A stretch of 64,000 nucleotides of DNA from positions 248,001-312,000 of the forward strand of contig NZ_WBWA01000001.1 of the NCBI RefSeq assembly GCF_008932295.1, read 5' to 3'. Below the pieces are notes generated by a model. It ran no database searches and was not told the DNA's origin. It was given only the letters and a program-made list of their open reading frames with translations. Shown here one piece after another: positions 25,674 to 35,375 of this stretch. The stretch's first letter is position 1, and each line of letters starts with the position of its first letter. A program made the position numbers and the translations under genes. Origin of the DNA: Brucella tritici. GTDB taxonomy: Bacteria > Pseudomonadota > Alphaproteobacteria > Rhizobiales > Rhizobiaceae.

Positions 25674-26864
25674 ATGACATCGATCACAGCCCGCCGGGCC
25701 CTATGGGGCGCCGGCCTGAGTATCCTATTGTCTGCAGCCGGCGGCGGCGCCATTCTTTTCGGCGCGCCTCACCTCAAGGCCGATGCTGCAACCGATATTT
25801 CCGCTCCACCGCCTGCCGTTCCGGTTTCGGTCGCCAAGGCAGAATCGCGACGCATCGTGAGCTGGGAAGAATTTTCCGGCCGTCTGGAAGCGATTGACCG
25901 GGTTGAAATTCGCCCGCGCGTCGGCGGCGCCATCCTGAAAGCCCATTTCCGCGAAGGCGCTCTGGTGAAACAGGGCGACCTCCTCGTGACTATCGATCCC
26001 GAGCCCTACGCGGCAGCGGTCGAAAAGGCAAAAGCGCAGGTTTCCGCTGAAGAAGCCCGCGTTGCACTGGCCAAGACCGAACTGGAACGCGGGCGCCAGC
26101 TCGTAACCACCCGTACGCTCGCCCAAAGCGGCCTCGACCAGCGTTCCAGCGCCTATGACGAGGCACAGGCAAGCTTACGCTCTGCCAAGGCAGCGCTGCG
26201 TTCCGCCGAGCTCGATCTTCAATATACCGAAGTACGCGCGCCGATCTCCTGTCGCGTCGGGCGGCTGGAAGTCACGGCAGGCAATCTGGTCGCGGCAAGT
26301 TCCGCCTCACCGGTCCTGACCACGCTTGTTTCGGTCGATCCGATCTATGCAAGCTTCAGCGCCAATGAGGAAGTCGTCACCAAGGCACTGGCCAAGCTTG
26401 CTGCTTCGCCGGGCGGAAACGCGATCGAGCGTATTCCCGTCCAGATCGGCACGGCTTCCGATGAAGGCACCCCGATTTCCGGCCATATCCAACTCATCAA
26501 CAATGAAGTCGATGCCACAACCGGTACGATCCGGGTTCGCGCTGCAATCGACAATCCGGATGGAAGGCTCATACCGGGCCAGTTTGTCCGCATTCGTTTC
26601 GGCGAGCCGGAACCGGATGAGAAACTGGTGGTGAGCGACCGGGCGATTTCTTCCGATCAGGACAAGAAATTCGTCTTCGTGGTCGGCACGGATAACAAGG
26701 TTGAATACCGGCAGGTGGTTCTCGGTCGTAATTATGACGGCCTGCGCATTATCGAAAGCGGGTTGAAGCCCGGCGAGAATATCGTCGTGAACGGCCTGCA
26801 GCGCATTCGTCCGGGCGTGGTCGTCGCACCGCAACCCGTCACCGAAACACTTGCCAAGAATTGA
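25674..26864 (+). CDS. RND efflux periplasmic adaptor (AcrA/BepF-like)
   Basis: A 396-residue membrane fusion protein. An N-terminal hydrophobic segment (about residues 8-32) anchors or exports it. The lipoyl halves are EIRPRVGGAILKAHFREGALVKQGD (split here: EIRPRVGGAILK and REGALVKQGDLLVTIDP) and APISCRVGRLEVTAGNLV, flanking a coiled-coil hairpin (about 110-175). The beta-barrel and membrane-proximal domains follow, with GQFVRIRFG near 304-312. It links the pump at 26987 to an outer-membrane channel. No outer-membrane factor gene is adjacent, as for Brucella BepDE and BepFG, which share BepC. Confidence 0.9.
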   Translation: MTSITARRALWGAGLSILLSAAGGGAILFGAPHLKADAATDISAPPPAVPVSVAKAESRRIVSWEEFSGRLEAIDRVEIRPRVGGAILKAHFREGALVKQGDLLVTIDPEPYAAAVEKAKAQVSAEEARVALAKTELERGRQLVTTRTLAQSGLDQRSSAYDEAQASLRSAKAALRSAELDLQYTEVRAPISCRVGRLEVTAGNLVAASSASPVLTTLVSVDPIYASFSANEEVVTKALAKLAASPGGNAIERIPVQIGTASDEGTPISGHIQLINNEVDATTGTIRVRAAIDNPDGRLIPGQFVRIRFGEPEPDEKLVVSDRAISSDQDKKFVFVVGTDNKVEYRQVVLGRNYDGLRIIESGLKPGENIVVNGLQRIRPGVVVAPQPVTETLAKN

Positions 26865-26874
26865 TCGCAACAGT

Positions 26875-26944
26875 GCGCGCTTGAGCGCGCGCTAACCGCA
26901 AACACTCAGCCTCATCAACCCGCGAGAACGCATGTTCCCGCGGG
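26875..26944 (+). other. Two stem-loops between adaptor and pump
   Basis: GCGCGC-TTGA-GCGCGC (26875-26890) and a longer hairpin with CCCGCG...CGCGGG arms and inner GAAC/GTTC pairs (26919-26944) occupy the 122-base gap. Neither is followed by a T run, so mRNA processing, stability or partial attenuation is more likely than full termination. Confidence 0.5.
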
Positions 26945-26986
26945 CCGGGAGAGTCTTTGCCCATCCGCCTAAAGGGGGATAAAAAG

Positions 26987-29900
26987 ATGAACTTTTCACG
27001 CTTCTTCGTCGACCGCCCGGTCTTCGCTGGCGTTCTGTCGGTTCTGATCTTCGTTGCCGGTCTGATCGGCATGACAGGTCTGCCGATCTCGGAATATCCG
27101 GAAGTCGTGCCGCCGCAGATCGTGGTTCGCGCGCAATATCCCGGCGCCAACCCGGCCGTTATTTCCGAAACCGTCGCCACGCCGCTTGAAGAACAGATCA
27201 ACGGTGTCGAGGGCATGCTTTATATGCAGAGCCAGGCGACTGCCGATGGCGTCATGACGCTGACCGTCACGTTTGCGCTCGGCACCGATCCCGATCAGGC
27301 CCAGCAATTGGTGCAGAACCGTATTTCGCAGGCCGAACCGCGCCTGCCGGAAGAAGTGCGCACGCTTGGCGTTACAACAGCCAAAAGCTCGCCCGACCTC
27401 ACGCTCGTCGTTCACCTTATTTCGCCCGATGGGCGATATGACGTGAACTATCTGCGCAACTATGCCGTTTTGAACGTCAAGGACCGTATTGCCCGTGTTC
27501 CGGGTGTCGGTCAGGTGCAGATATTCGGCGGCGGTGATTATTCGATGCGCGTCTGGATTGACCCGCAGAAAGCTGCCGAACGCGGACTTTCCGCAAGCGA
27601 CATCGCCAATGCCATCCGTCAGCAGAATGTTCAGGCCGCTGCCGGTGTCATCGGTGCATCGCCGTCAGTTTCGGGCCTCGACCTTCAGCTTTCCGTCAAT
27701 GCGCAAGGCCGTCTCCAGTCACCGGAAGAATTTGCCAATATCGTCGTGAAATCGGGCAGCGAAGGTGAAATCACCCGGCTGGGCGATGTTGCGCGTGTTG
27801 AAATGGGGGCTGCCGATTATTCCCTGCGCTCGCTGCTCGATAACAAGTCGGCGGTCGGCATGGGTGTGTTTCAGGCACCCGGCTCCAATGCGCTCGAAAT
27901 CTCCGAAAACGTCCATGCCGCCATGGCTGACCTGAAGAAAACCATGCCGGAAGGCGTGGATTTCGACATCGTCTATGACACGACAGCCTTTGTGAAGGCC
28001 TCTATCGAGTCGGTCATTCACACACTGCTCGAAGCCATCGTGCTGGTGGTGATCGTCGTCATCCTGTTCCTGCAGACATGGCGCGCCTCCATCATTCCGC
28101 TGGTTGCCGTTCCCGTTTCCATCGTCGGCACGTTTGCAGTGATGTATGTGTTCGGCTTCTCCATCAATGCGCTCAGCCTGTTCGGTCTCGTGCTTGCCAT
28201 CGGCATCGTGGTCGATGACGCCATCGTGGTAGTGGAAAATGTCGAGCGTAACATCGAGCAGGGCCTGTCGCCGGTCGAGGCAACCTATCGCGCCATGCAG
28301 GAAGTGTCCGGGCCGATCATCGCCATTGCACTGGTGCTGGTTGCGGTCTTCGTGCCGCTTGCCTTCATCACCGGCCTGACCGGCCAGTTCTACCGCCAGT
28401 TCGCTCTCACCATCGCGATCTCGACGGTGATCTCCGCCTTCAACTCGCTGACGCTTTCGCCTGCTCTGGCAGCCCTGCTCCTGCGCGGTCACGATGCGCC
28501 GAAGGATCGGCTGACCCGCATCATGGACAGACTGTTCGGCTGGTTCTTCCGTGGCTTCAACCGCTTTTTCGGTGCAAGTTCAAACGCCTATGGGCGCGGT
28601 GTTGGCAGCATTCTCTCGCGCAAGTCGCTGGTCATGGGTCTCTATGTCGTGCTGCTTGGCGTCACCTTCGTGCTGTTCCGCGCAGTGCCCGGCGGTTTCG
28701 TTCCGGCACAGGACAAGCAATATCTGATCGGCTTCGCACAATTGCCGGATGCGGCAACACTCGACCGTTCGGAAGATGTGATCCGCCGCATGAGCGACAT
28801 TGCGCTCAAGCATCCGGGCGTGGCCAATGCCATCGCCTTCCCCGGCCTGTCGATCAACGGTTTCACCAACTCGTCGAACTCCGGCATCGTTTTCGTGACG
28901 CTGAAGCCGTTCGAGGAGCGTAAAACACCGGAACTTTCGGCCAATGCGATCACGGGAGAACTGAACCAGCAGTTCGGCGCCATTCAGGATGCTTTCATCG
29001 CCATGTTCCCGCCGCCGCCCGTTCAGGGTCTCGGCACGACAGGCGGCTTCAAGCTTCAGCTTGAGGATCGCAACGGACTTGGCTTCAAAGCGCTTGACGA
29101 TGCGACCAAGGCGTTTCTCGCCAAGGCCTATCAGACACCCGAGCTGGCTGGCCTCTATTCGAGCTACCAGATCAACGTGCCGCAGCTTTATGCCGATCTC
29201 GACCGCACCAAGGCGCGTCAGCTTGGCGTAGCGGTGACCGATGTGTTTGAAACCCTGCAGATCTATCTGGGTTCGCTCTATGTCAACGACTTCAATGCCT
29301 TTGGACGCACCTACAGCGTGCGCATTCAGGCCGATGCGAATTACAGAAGCCATGCCGAGGATATCGGCAAGCTGAAAGTGCGTTCGCAGTCAGGCGAGAT
29401 GATCCCGCTGTCGGCTCTTCTGAAAGTCGAGCAGACCGTGGGTGCAGAACGTGCCATCCGTTATAACGGCTTCCTTTCCGCCGATATCAATGGCAACCCG
29501 GCTCCCGGCTTCTCGTCCGGTCAGGCACAGGCTGCCATCGAACGGATCGCGGAAGAAACCTTGCCTTCGGGCATCGCTTACGAGTGGACCGACCTGACCT
29601 ATCAGCAGATTCTGGCTGGCAGTTCCGGTTTCCTCGTCTTCCCGCTGGCGCTGCTGCTGGTCTATCTGGTGCTGGCTGCGCAATATGAAAGCCTTGCCCT
29701 GCCGCTTTCGATCATCATGATCGTGCCAATGGGGATCATGGCGGCGCTCACCGGCGTCTGGCTGACCGGAGGTGACAACAACGTCTTCACCCAGATCGGC
29801 CTGATAGTCCTTGTGGGACTATCGGCGAAGAACGCGATCCTGATCGTGGAATTCGCCCGCGAGCTGGAACTGTCCGGACGAAGCGTCGTGCAGGCGGCGG

Positions 29901-30172
29901 TCGAAGCAAGCCGGTTGCGTCTGCGCCCAATCCTGATGACTTCGATGGCGTTCATCATGGGCGTGGTGCCTCTGGTGACATCGACAGGTGCCGGTGCAGA
30001 AATGCGCTCGGCCATGGGCATCGCGGTCTTTGCAGGCATGATCGGCGTGACGGCCTTCGGCATCTTCATGACGCCGGTGTTCTATGTGCTGATCCGCAAG
30101 CTCAGCGGTGAACGTCCGCTCAAACATGCAGGCGCCAGGATCGAGGCCCCGCATCTGGCGCCGGGGGAATAA
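26987..30172 (+). CDS. RND multidrug efflux pump (AcrB/BepG-like, HAE1)
   Basis: A 1061-residue inner-membrane proton-driven pump with 12 membrane helices and two large periplasmic loops. The N terminus MNFSRFFVDRPVFAGVL is typical of HAE1 pumps. The proton-relay aspartates are in GIVVDDAIVVVENVERN (about 400-416), and the second half carries GLSAKNAILIVEFARE. The ATG follows GGGGGATAAAAAG; an ATG ten codons upstream has no ribosome site. It expels drugs, detergents or other amphipathic compounds through the adaptor encoded just upstream. No TetR regulator accompanies the pair. Confidence 0.94.
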   Translation: MNFSRFFVDRPVFAGVLSVLIFVAGLIGMTGLPISEYPEVVPPQIVVRAQYPGANPAVISETVATPLEEQINGVEGMLYMQSQATADGVMTLTVTFALGTDPDQAQQLVQNRISQAEPRLPEEVRTLGVTTAKSSPDLTLVVHLISPDGRYDVNYLRNYAVLNVKDRIARVPGVGQVQIFGGGDYSMRVWIDPQKAAERGLSASDIANAIRQQNVQAAAGVIGASPSVSGLDLQLSVNAQGRLQSPEEFANIVVKSGSEGEITRLGDVARVEMGAADYSLRSLLDNKSAVGMGVFQAPGSNALEISENVHAAMADLKKTMPEGVDFDIVYDTTAFVKASIESVIHTLLEAIVLVVIVVILFLQTWRASIIPLVAVPVSIVGTFAVMYVFGFSINALSLFGLVLAIGIVVDDAIVVVENVERNIEQGLSPVEATYRAMQEVSGPIIAIALVLVAVFVPLAFITGLTGQFYRQFALTIAISTVISAFNSLTLSPALAALLLRGHDAPKDRLTRIMDRLFGWFFRGFNRFFGASSNAYGRGVGSILSRKSLVMGLYVVLLGVTFVLFRAVPGGFVPAQDKQYLIGFAQLPDAATLDRSEDVIRRMSDIALKHPGVANAIAFPGLSINGFTNSSNSGIVFVTLKPFEERKTPELSANAITGELNQQFGAIQDAFIAMFPPPPVQGLGTTGGFKLQLEDRNGLGFKALDDATKAFLAKAYQTPELAGLYSSYQINVPQLYADLDRTKARQLGVAVTDVFETLQIYLGSLYVNDFNAFGRTYSVRIQADANYRSHAEDIGKLKVRSQSGEMIPLSALLKVEQTVGAERAIRYNGFLSADINGNPAPGFSSGQAQAAIERIAEETLPSGIAYEWTDLTYQQILAGSSGFLVFPLALLLVYLVLAAQYESLALPLSIIMIVPMGIMAALTGVWLTGGDNNVFTQIGLIVLVGLSAKNAILIVEFARELELSGRSVVQAAVEASRLRLRPILMTSMAFIMGVVPLVTSTGAGAEMRSAMGIAVFAGMIGVTAFGIFMTPVFYVLIRKLSGERPLKHAGARIEAPHLAPGE

Positions 30173-30224
30173 CCCGGCGTCATTCCTCAGATCCAAAGCC
30201 TGAACCACATCAAGGCAGAACCAT

Positions 30225-30258
30225 GATTTGGCGCGATTATCGCGCCAAATCCGTTTTT
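30225..30258 (+). terminator. Intrinsic terminator after the RND pump
   Basis: GATTTGGCGCGA-TTA-TCGCGCCAAATC is a perfect 12-base-pair stem followed by CGTTTTTGC, about 53 bases after the pump stop codon. Confidence 0.88.
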
Positions 30259-30426
30259 GCATGGTGAACTGGTGTAATTTCCCGCCGAAAGTTGTGGCGA
30301 GCGCCCGGCGAATTCATGGCCAAAAGATGGCAAATGACTTTTGAGGGACGATGTGATGCGACAGGGCGATCGGGCTCTGCTAAACTTCCCGTTGCAATGC
30401 TACATCCAAACTGAAGGGAGACAGAC

Positions 30427-30579
30427 ATGAAAGTCGTATTCGTGACTACCGCTGTCCTCGCTCTGTCGGTTACGGCTGCGATGGCAGACTGCACCTATCA
30501 TAGTGCTCAATCCTCCACGAAGATGGAGAAGCCTCAAACGACTGCCAGCATTCAGACAACGGCACCGGAACAGAAATAA
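30427..30579 (+). CDS. Small secreted peptide (50 aa)
   Basis: An ATG preceded by AAGGGAG opens a 50-codon frame. Residues 1-20 (KVVFVTTAVLALSVTAAMA) look like a signal peptide; the mature part begins DCTYHSAQ, is rich in Thr, Gln and Ser, and ends EQK. One cysteine follows the cleavage site directly but the preceding residues (AMAD) do not form a lipobox. It resembles the small secreted protein at 60475 in build. No known family; it is supported by the ribosome site and signal peptide only. Confidence 0.55.
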   Translation: MKVVFVTTAVLALSVTAAMADCTYHSAQSSTKMEKPQTTASIQTTAPEQK

Positions 30580-30642
30580 CTCTCATATCTTCATTTGTGA
30601 CGATCATTGCCATGAGCAACAATCGTCACAAATTTTATGAGC

Positions 30643-30749
30643 TAGAGCATTTCCTGTTTTGATTGAATCATTGGAAATGCTCTATCTATTTGTTTTTACG
30701 CATGTCTTTATCCCGAAACCGGTTCCCGCTTTCGGGAGACATGCTCTAG
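30643..30749. repeat. Long composite palindromic repeat
   Basis: TAGAGCATTTCC (30643-30654) pairs with GGAAATGCTCTA (30673-30684). A second hairpin follows, with TCCCGAAA (30711-30718) and TTTCGGGA (30730-30737) inside CATG arms, ending CTCTAGA. The whole element starts and ends with the same AGAGCAT/ATGCTCT motif. Its right edge supplies the TAG stop codon of the autotransporter on the minus strand. Confidence 0.75.
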
Positions 30750-33700
30750 AACCTCACGTTGAACGAGGCGTTGAAGCCGTTCCGCACCGCTCCATCACCG
30801 AATTGTCCCTTGTAACCGGCTGCAAGCGAGGCATTTTCGCTGAACTGGAAGTTCAGACCAGCCTCGATCAAGGCTGCATCCTCGGCAATTGGCACACCTG
30901 CCACGCTGAAGGCTTCCGAACCAGTGAAAGCATGACGGGCAACGGGTGTCGTGTCCCCGACCGCGTGCTGCCAGCCGAGTGTTGCGTGCAATGTCGAGGC
31001 GATACCGCCAAGCGTCAGATCGGTTGCTGCCCGGAGACCCAGCGTCGTATAGGTGACATCGCTATTGTCGCTGTCGCTGTGAAGACAGGCAACGCCATCC
31101 TCATCATATCCGTCAGTGTGAAGCCGGACATAAGCCAGATTGGCGAACGGCTCGAAGCTCGCGCGACCGGCCTGCATCTTGTATCCGGCCTCGCCGAACA
31201 GTTGCAGCGCCCTTGCATCATACGAACTCTCTTCAGCCGCATTGAAGCCGGCAAAGGAAACCGAACGCCCGGTGTCGATATTGTACCAGCTATGGGTTGC
31301 ACCAAAGCGAAGCCCGATATCGCCCGCGCCAACCTTTTCGACGACCGTTCCGGCATAGGCCCCGAGCGTATAGGTATCGACGGAAGCGCTTGAGAAACGG
31401 CCATCGGCATCAAAGGAAGAATTACCATAGCCTGCCATCAGACCGGTACGCCAGCTTCCGACCGGCATGTCGGCACCGATGAAAACACCGCCTGCGGAAC
31501 TGGAAAGCCTGGTGGCGTTGCCATCGCCGTCATTGGAACCCCAGGTGCCGTAGCCCTGCAACCAGAAGGCCGTTTCAGCGGTATTGGCGCAAGCCTGACC
31601 GTAGGCTCCGGTGCTGCCCTTGCCGGTCCATACCGGATCGCCCGACTTGCAATTTGCATCGAACGAAGCGCGCAAACGGTCGCCGATGGCGTCGCGTGCA
31701 AACCGGCTTTCATCGATCAGCGCACCCTTGACGCTGGCGTGGATTTCGCCTGAAAGAGCATCGAAACCTGCACGCGCCTCGGCAGCACTCAAGCTGACGA
31801 GCGCATTGTAAACCTCGCCGCCGCCCAGCCTGTCGGCAGCGCCCGCCACCGCTTTCTGGTTACGCGTCTCGCCAACGCTGGCAAAGCTCGCGTCATTGCG
31901 GTCGAGACGCAGATCGATCGTCGTCGCGCCATAAGTCAGGGTCGGCGTCAGGAATGCCAGATTGCTGTCGATTGTCGCAAATGTCCCGCTGATGCCGCCC
32001 GCCGAAGTCAGGATCGTATAGTTAGTCTGCGGCGCCCAACTGCCATTTTCGCCGATAATCGAAAGGCTGCCCGCAAGCTGCGCGGAACCGCCGATCACGA
32101 GCTTGCTGGCCTCCCCCGCAGGCGTGGTGTCGATCTGCAGGACGCTGTTTGCTGTCTGCACCAGATTGCCATCAATGGTCAGCGTTCCGACGGAACCGCC
32201 CGGACGCAAGATACCCTGATTGGTCACCGACCCGATAATGACGCCGTGACCGCGCAAGGTGCCGTCTGTCCCAATGGCGACATCGCCACCCAGAACCGCA
32301 ACCGAAGAATCCGCATCACCGACCTCGAGCATACCGTTTTCAACGATGGTGGTGCCGGTGAAGCTCGCACCGTTGCCGTTGAAGACCAGCATGCCCGAGC
32401 CCTGTTTCACAAAGCTTCCGCTGCCCGAAAGGCTGCCCGCAAAAACACCATCGCTCTGCTGGTTGAAGACGATCTGCGCATTGTTGACGATACTGCCCTG
32501 CAGGCTTGTCGTATCGCCCTGCAAGGTGCCGCCGCTGACAAGCGTGCCACCGCTATAGCTGCTGATGCCCGACAGGGTCAGCGTGCCGCCGCCTGATTTG
32601 ACCAATGCGCCAGTGCCGGAAAGGTCACCTGCAAATGTACCGTCGCTCTGCTGGTCGAAGACGAGCCGTGCATTGTTGGTGATATTGCCCTGCAGGCTTG
32701 CCGCATCACCCCGCAAGGTGCCGCCGCTGACAAGCGTGCCGCCGCTATAGCTGTTTGCGCCCGACAGCACCAGGGTGCCGTCACCGGATTTGACCAGTGC
32801 GCCGCTGCCCGAAAGAGCCTGCGAGAGCGTAAAGCGCGCTGCAGCATCGGCAATGTCGAAGCCGCCGCCATTGCCCGTCATGGTCACGCTGCGGGCTGTT
32901 TGCGAAAATCCGGTTCCGGTAATCCGCAGCGTACCGCCATCAAGGGTGAGGCCACCGTTGGCATCGCCCATATTGCTGTCACTTGAGACAGAAAGCGCGC
33001 CGGCGCTGATCCTTGTGCCGCCACTATAGACATTGTTGGCATTGAGAACGAGGGTTCCCGCACCGGTCTTGGCGATGCCGTCCACGCCGACGATGACGTT
33101 ATCGATGGTTGCCGCCCAGTTTGCGCTTGCAGCCGAACTGTCGCCCACACGGATTTCAGGCGTTGTCGCGTTCTGGCTCTGAAGGGTCAGAACACCGCCA
33201 GCGAGCCGATAACCGTCGCTGGCAAACTGCATTCCAAGCGCGCTGACCGCACCGTCGCTGTTATCGACCGTGACGATGCCCGATGCTCCACCGAATATCG
33301 CAAAGCCCGGCTGCGGGGTCATAGGTCCCTTAAAACTGCCCTGACTATCCGTCCAGTTTGAATTGGTAACGGACCACGTACCAGAGCCGCCACCCATCTG
33401 GGAAAGGTCCGCCAGATCGTTTGCGTTCCAGAAATTGAGTTCGACCCCGGGGGCCATGTTGACCAGATTGATCTGCTTGGGTGTGTTGAGAATTTGGAGA
33501 GAGCTTCCCACAGGCGGAGCGAACCCACCGCCATAGAAGCTGAGGATCCCACCATAGCTGAACAGATTGTACAGACCCGGCCCCATGCCACCGATATTGA
33601 TGACATTGAGGACAGCAGCGTTTACGGTCAGATCACCTTCGACCCTGACACTGTCGCCCTGACCGAAAGTCGAGAAATTTGCACCCGGCGCGCCAAACTC

Positions 33701-34837
33701 GAAATCAAGCTGGCCGCCCCGCTCCACGGTGAGATTGCCGCCGATCGTAAGTGTGCCGATGCTGGTGCCGGGGCTTAGATGACTGCCCGAGGCGAGGGTC
33801 AGATTCCCGCCTATGCGACCATGCCCGCCAATTGTTGCGCCGGCACCAACCGTAACATTGCCCGCGACCGATGCGGCCGCACCGCTTGTATCTCCTATGA
33901 TGAGACTGCCAGCCATGACACTGGTAAGTCCGGAATAGGTGTTGACGCCGTTGAAAACCTGCTGTCCGCTGCCTTGCTTTACAATACCACCTGTGCCGTC
34001 AATTGTTCCGGCGAATGTGTTGTTTCCGCTGCCGCCGAATGTTAGAGAGTTCCCTCCCAGAGCGATATTGGTTCCTGCCACTCCGGTCAGTCCACCAATA
34101 GATTGTGACCAGCTAGCCCCGCTGATATCCAGAACCGCACCCGCATTTGCGAGATCCACGCTGCCGGTGCTTGCAAGTGCCCCACCGTTAACGATCATCA
34201 GCTTGCCTGCATTGATCGTTGTGCCGCCGGTATAGGTGTTTACGCCGGCGATGATCTGTGTGCCGATGCCCTGTTTGACAATACCGCCCAAGCCCTGAAT
34301 GGTTCCAGCGAAGATATTATTGAACACGGTACCAAATGCGAGGGTATTGGAACCGAGTGTTATGGTTGTCCCCGAGGAGCCGCTAAACGATCCGATTGTC
34401 TGATCACCCGCTGCACTGATATCGAAACCAGCGCCTGTCGCGCTGAGATTTACAAAGCCACCAGCCACAAGCGACCCACCGGCACCGAGCGCCAGCGTAC
34501 CTGCATTGATTGTCGTGCCGCCGGTAAAGGTGTTCGTGCCGGTGAGTATCTGTGTGCCGCTACCCTGTTTGACAATACCACCCGTACCCTTGATCGTCCC
34601 GGCAAAGGTCTGACTGGTCGCATTGCCGAATGTCAGTGTGTTGGGACCGAGCACAACAGACGTACCGGAAACGCCTTTCAAGGATTCAATGATCTGGTTT
34701 CCGCCTGCTCCGCTAATGTCATAGAAACCCCCTGCGGTGTCGAGATCGACGCCTGCTCCCCGTGCGGTCGTTACGTAAAAACCCAGCGCCGCCGTCGTCA
34801 TCAACAATATGGATTTGTGACGCAATACGCCTGTCAT
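30746..34837 (-). CDS. Autotransporter (type Va) with repeat-rich passenger
   Basis: A 1363-residue surface protein. After a signal peptide (about residues 1-28) come three tandem blocks of about 90 residues with the autotransporter-repeat pattern GTGGIVKQGSGTQI and NTYTGGTTINAG. A middle region, two nearly identical 64-residue units (GALVKSG... to FAGxLSG) and further repeats follow. The last 270 residues form the outer-membrane beta barrel, ending in Phe (FNASFNVRF). Such proteins are exported through their own barrel and act in adhesion or biofilm. The ATG at 34837 follows GGGGGGATTCAC; an ATG 30 bases upstream is possible. It is alone in its transcript. Confidence 0.9.
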   Translation of the reverse strand: MTGVLRHKSILLMTTAALGFYVTTARGAGVDLDTAGGFYDISGAGGNQIIESLKGVSGTSVVLGPNTLTFGNATSQTFAGTIKGTGGIVKQGSGTQILTGTNTFTGGTTINAGTLALGAGGSLVAGGFVNLSATGAGFDISAAGDQTIGSFSGSSGTTITLGSNTLAFGTVFNNIFAGTIQGLGGIVKQGIGTQIIAGVNTYTGGTTINAGKLMIVNGGALASTGSVDLANAGAVLDISGASWSQSIGGLTGVAGTNIALGGNSLTFGGSGNNTFAGTIDGTGGIVKQGSGQQVFNGVNTYSGLTSVMAGSLIIGDTSGAAASVAGNVTVGAGATIGGHGRIGGNLTLASGSHLSPGTSIGTLTIGGNLTVERGGQLDFEFGAPGANFSTFGQGDSVRVEGDLTVNAAVLNVINIGGMGPGLYNLFSYGGILSFYGGGFAPPVGSSLQILNTPKQINLVNMAPGVELNFWNANDLADLSQMGGGSGTWSVTNSNWTDSQGSFKGPMTPQPGFAIFGGASGIVTVDNSDGAVSALGMQFASDGYRLAGGVLTLQSQNATTPEIRVGDSSAASANWAATIDNVIVGVDGIAKTGAGTLVLNANNVYSGGTRISAGALSVSSDSNMGDANGGLTLDGGTLRITGTGFSQTARSVTMTGNGGGFDIADAAARFTLSQALSGSGALVKSGDGTLVLSGANSYSGGTLVSGGTLRGDAASLQGNITNNARLVFDQQSDGTFAGDLSGTGALVKSGGGTLTLSGISSYSGGTLVSGGTLQGDTTSLQGSIVNNAQIVFNQQSDGVFAGSLSGSGSFVKQGSGMLVFNGNGASFTGTTIVENGMLEVGDADSSVAVLGGDVAIGTDGTLRGHGVIIGSVTNQGILRPGGSVGTLTIDGNLVQTANSVLQIDTTPAGEASKLVIGGSAQLAGSLSIIGENGSWAPQTNYTILTSAGGISGTFATIDSNLAFLTPTLTYGATTIDLRLDRNDASFASVGETRNQKAVAGAADRLGGGEVYNALVSLSAAEARAGFDALSGEIHASVKGALIDESRFARDAIGDRLRASFDANCKSGDPVWTGKGSTGAYGQACANTAETAFWLQGYGTWGSNDGDGNATRLSSSAGGVFIGADMPVGSWRTGLMAGYGNSSFDADGRFSSASVDTYTLGAYAGTVVEKVGAGDIGLRFGATHSWYNIDTGRSVSFAGFNAAEESSYDARALQLFGEAGYKMQAGRASFEPFANLAYVRLHTDGYDEDGVACLHSDSDNSDVTYTTLGLRAATDLTLGGIASTLHATLGWQHAVGDTTPVARHAFTGSEAFSVAGVPIAEDAALIEAGLNFQFSENASLAAGYKGQFGDGAVRNGFNASFNVRF
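32451..32834 (-). repeat. Tandem 192-bp repeat inside the autotransporter gene
   Basis: Two direct copies with a period of 192 bases (64 codons): each starts TCGCTCTGCTGGT on the plus strand at 32451 and 32643. They share long identical runs, such as CAAGGTGCCGCCGCTGACAA. The copy number could change by recombination without breaking the frame. Confidence 0.75.
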
Positions 34838-35067
34838 GTGAATCCCCCCGGATACCCGCCTGAAATGCATAGATATTGTTGAACGGCGCGAACGCGTTTC
34901 ATCGCTTTTACATTGCGAATTACTGAAACAAAAGATAAAATTGCAATTTTCTAGTAGTAATATTGGATTTATTCGATAACATTTCGCGATGTACTTGCAA
35001 CCAATAGATGTATCGACATGCAACCGAGAAACATGACAGGAAATATTATGCGCTTCATCGGAAGGGC

Positions 35068-35100
35068 AAAAAAAAAGCGCGCCCTTCAAGTGAAGGACGC
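35068..35100 (-). terminator. Intrinsic terminator with no annotated gene before it
   Basis: On the minus strand GCGTCCTTC-ACTT-GAAGGGCGC forms a 9-base-pair stem (one G-T pair), followed after GC by nine T residues. No protein gene on that strand ends nearby, so it may terminate a small RNA transcribed leftward from about 35200-35350. Confidence 0.7.
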
Positions 35101-35287
35101 GAAAGAGGTGCAAGCTCGCTCTGATCGAGGAACCCGAACGGCAGGTTCACAAGGCTCGACCAGATGCCAGTCGGCCATTCTTGTCCGGTAAGCAATCGAT
35201 GAATGCAGGATCGGTTTTTATTCGTAGCTCGAACGCTTCGTTTCGAGAGTAACCGTTGTCTCTGCTTCCGCGCTATCCGGACTGGTT

Positions 35288-35375
35288 GGCTGCTTATCGA
35301 CCCCGACTCCCCGCGGTCGATAAGCAGCCCCCGCCCAATTTTTGCGCCAGCCTCCTAAGCCCCAACAGGCTGGCG
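35288..35375. other. Two adjacent strong hairpins
   Basis: Hairpin one: GGCTGCTTATCGACC (35288-35302) pairs perfectly with GGTCGATAAGCAGCC (35315-35329) around a 12-base C-rich loop. Hairpin two: CGCCAGCCT (35345-35353) pairs with AGGCTGGCG (35367-35375). On the plus strand the second loop contains CTCCT-like sequence. Confidence 0.55.

Noticed and set aside
35110-35200. 30-codon minus-strand frame inside the orphan terminator zone
   Set aside because: No ribosome site, no signal or motif, and its end lies within the terminator stem; a non-coding RNA is the simpler reading.
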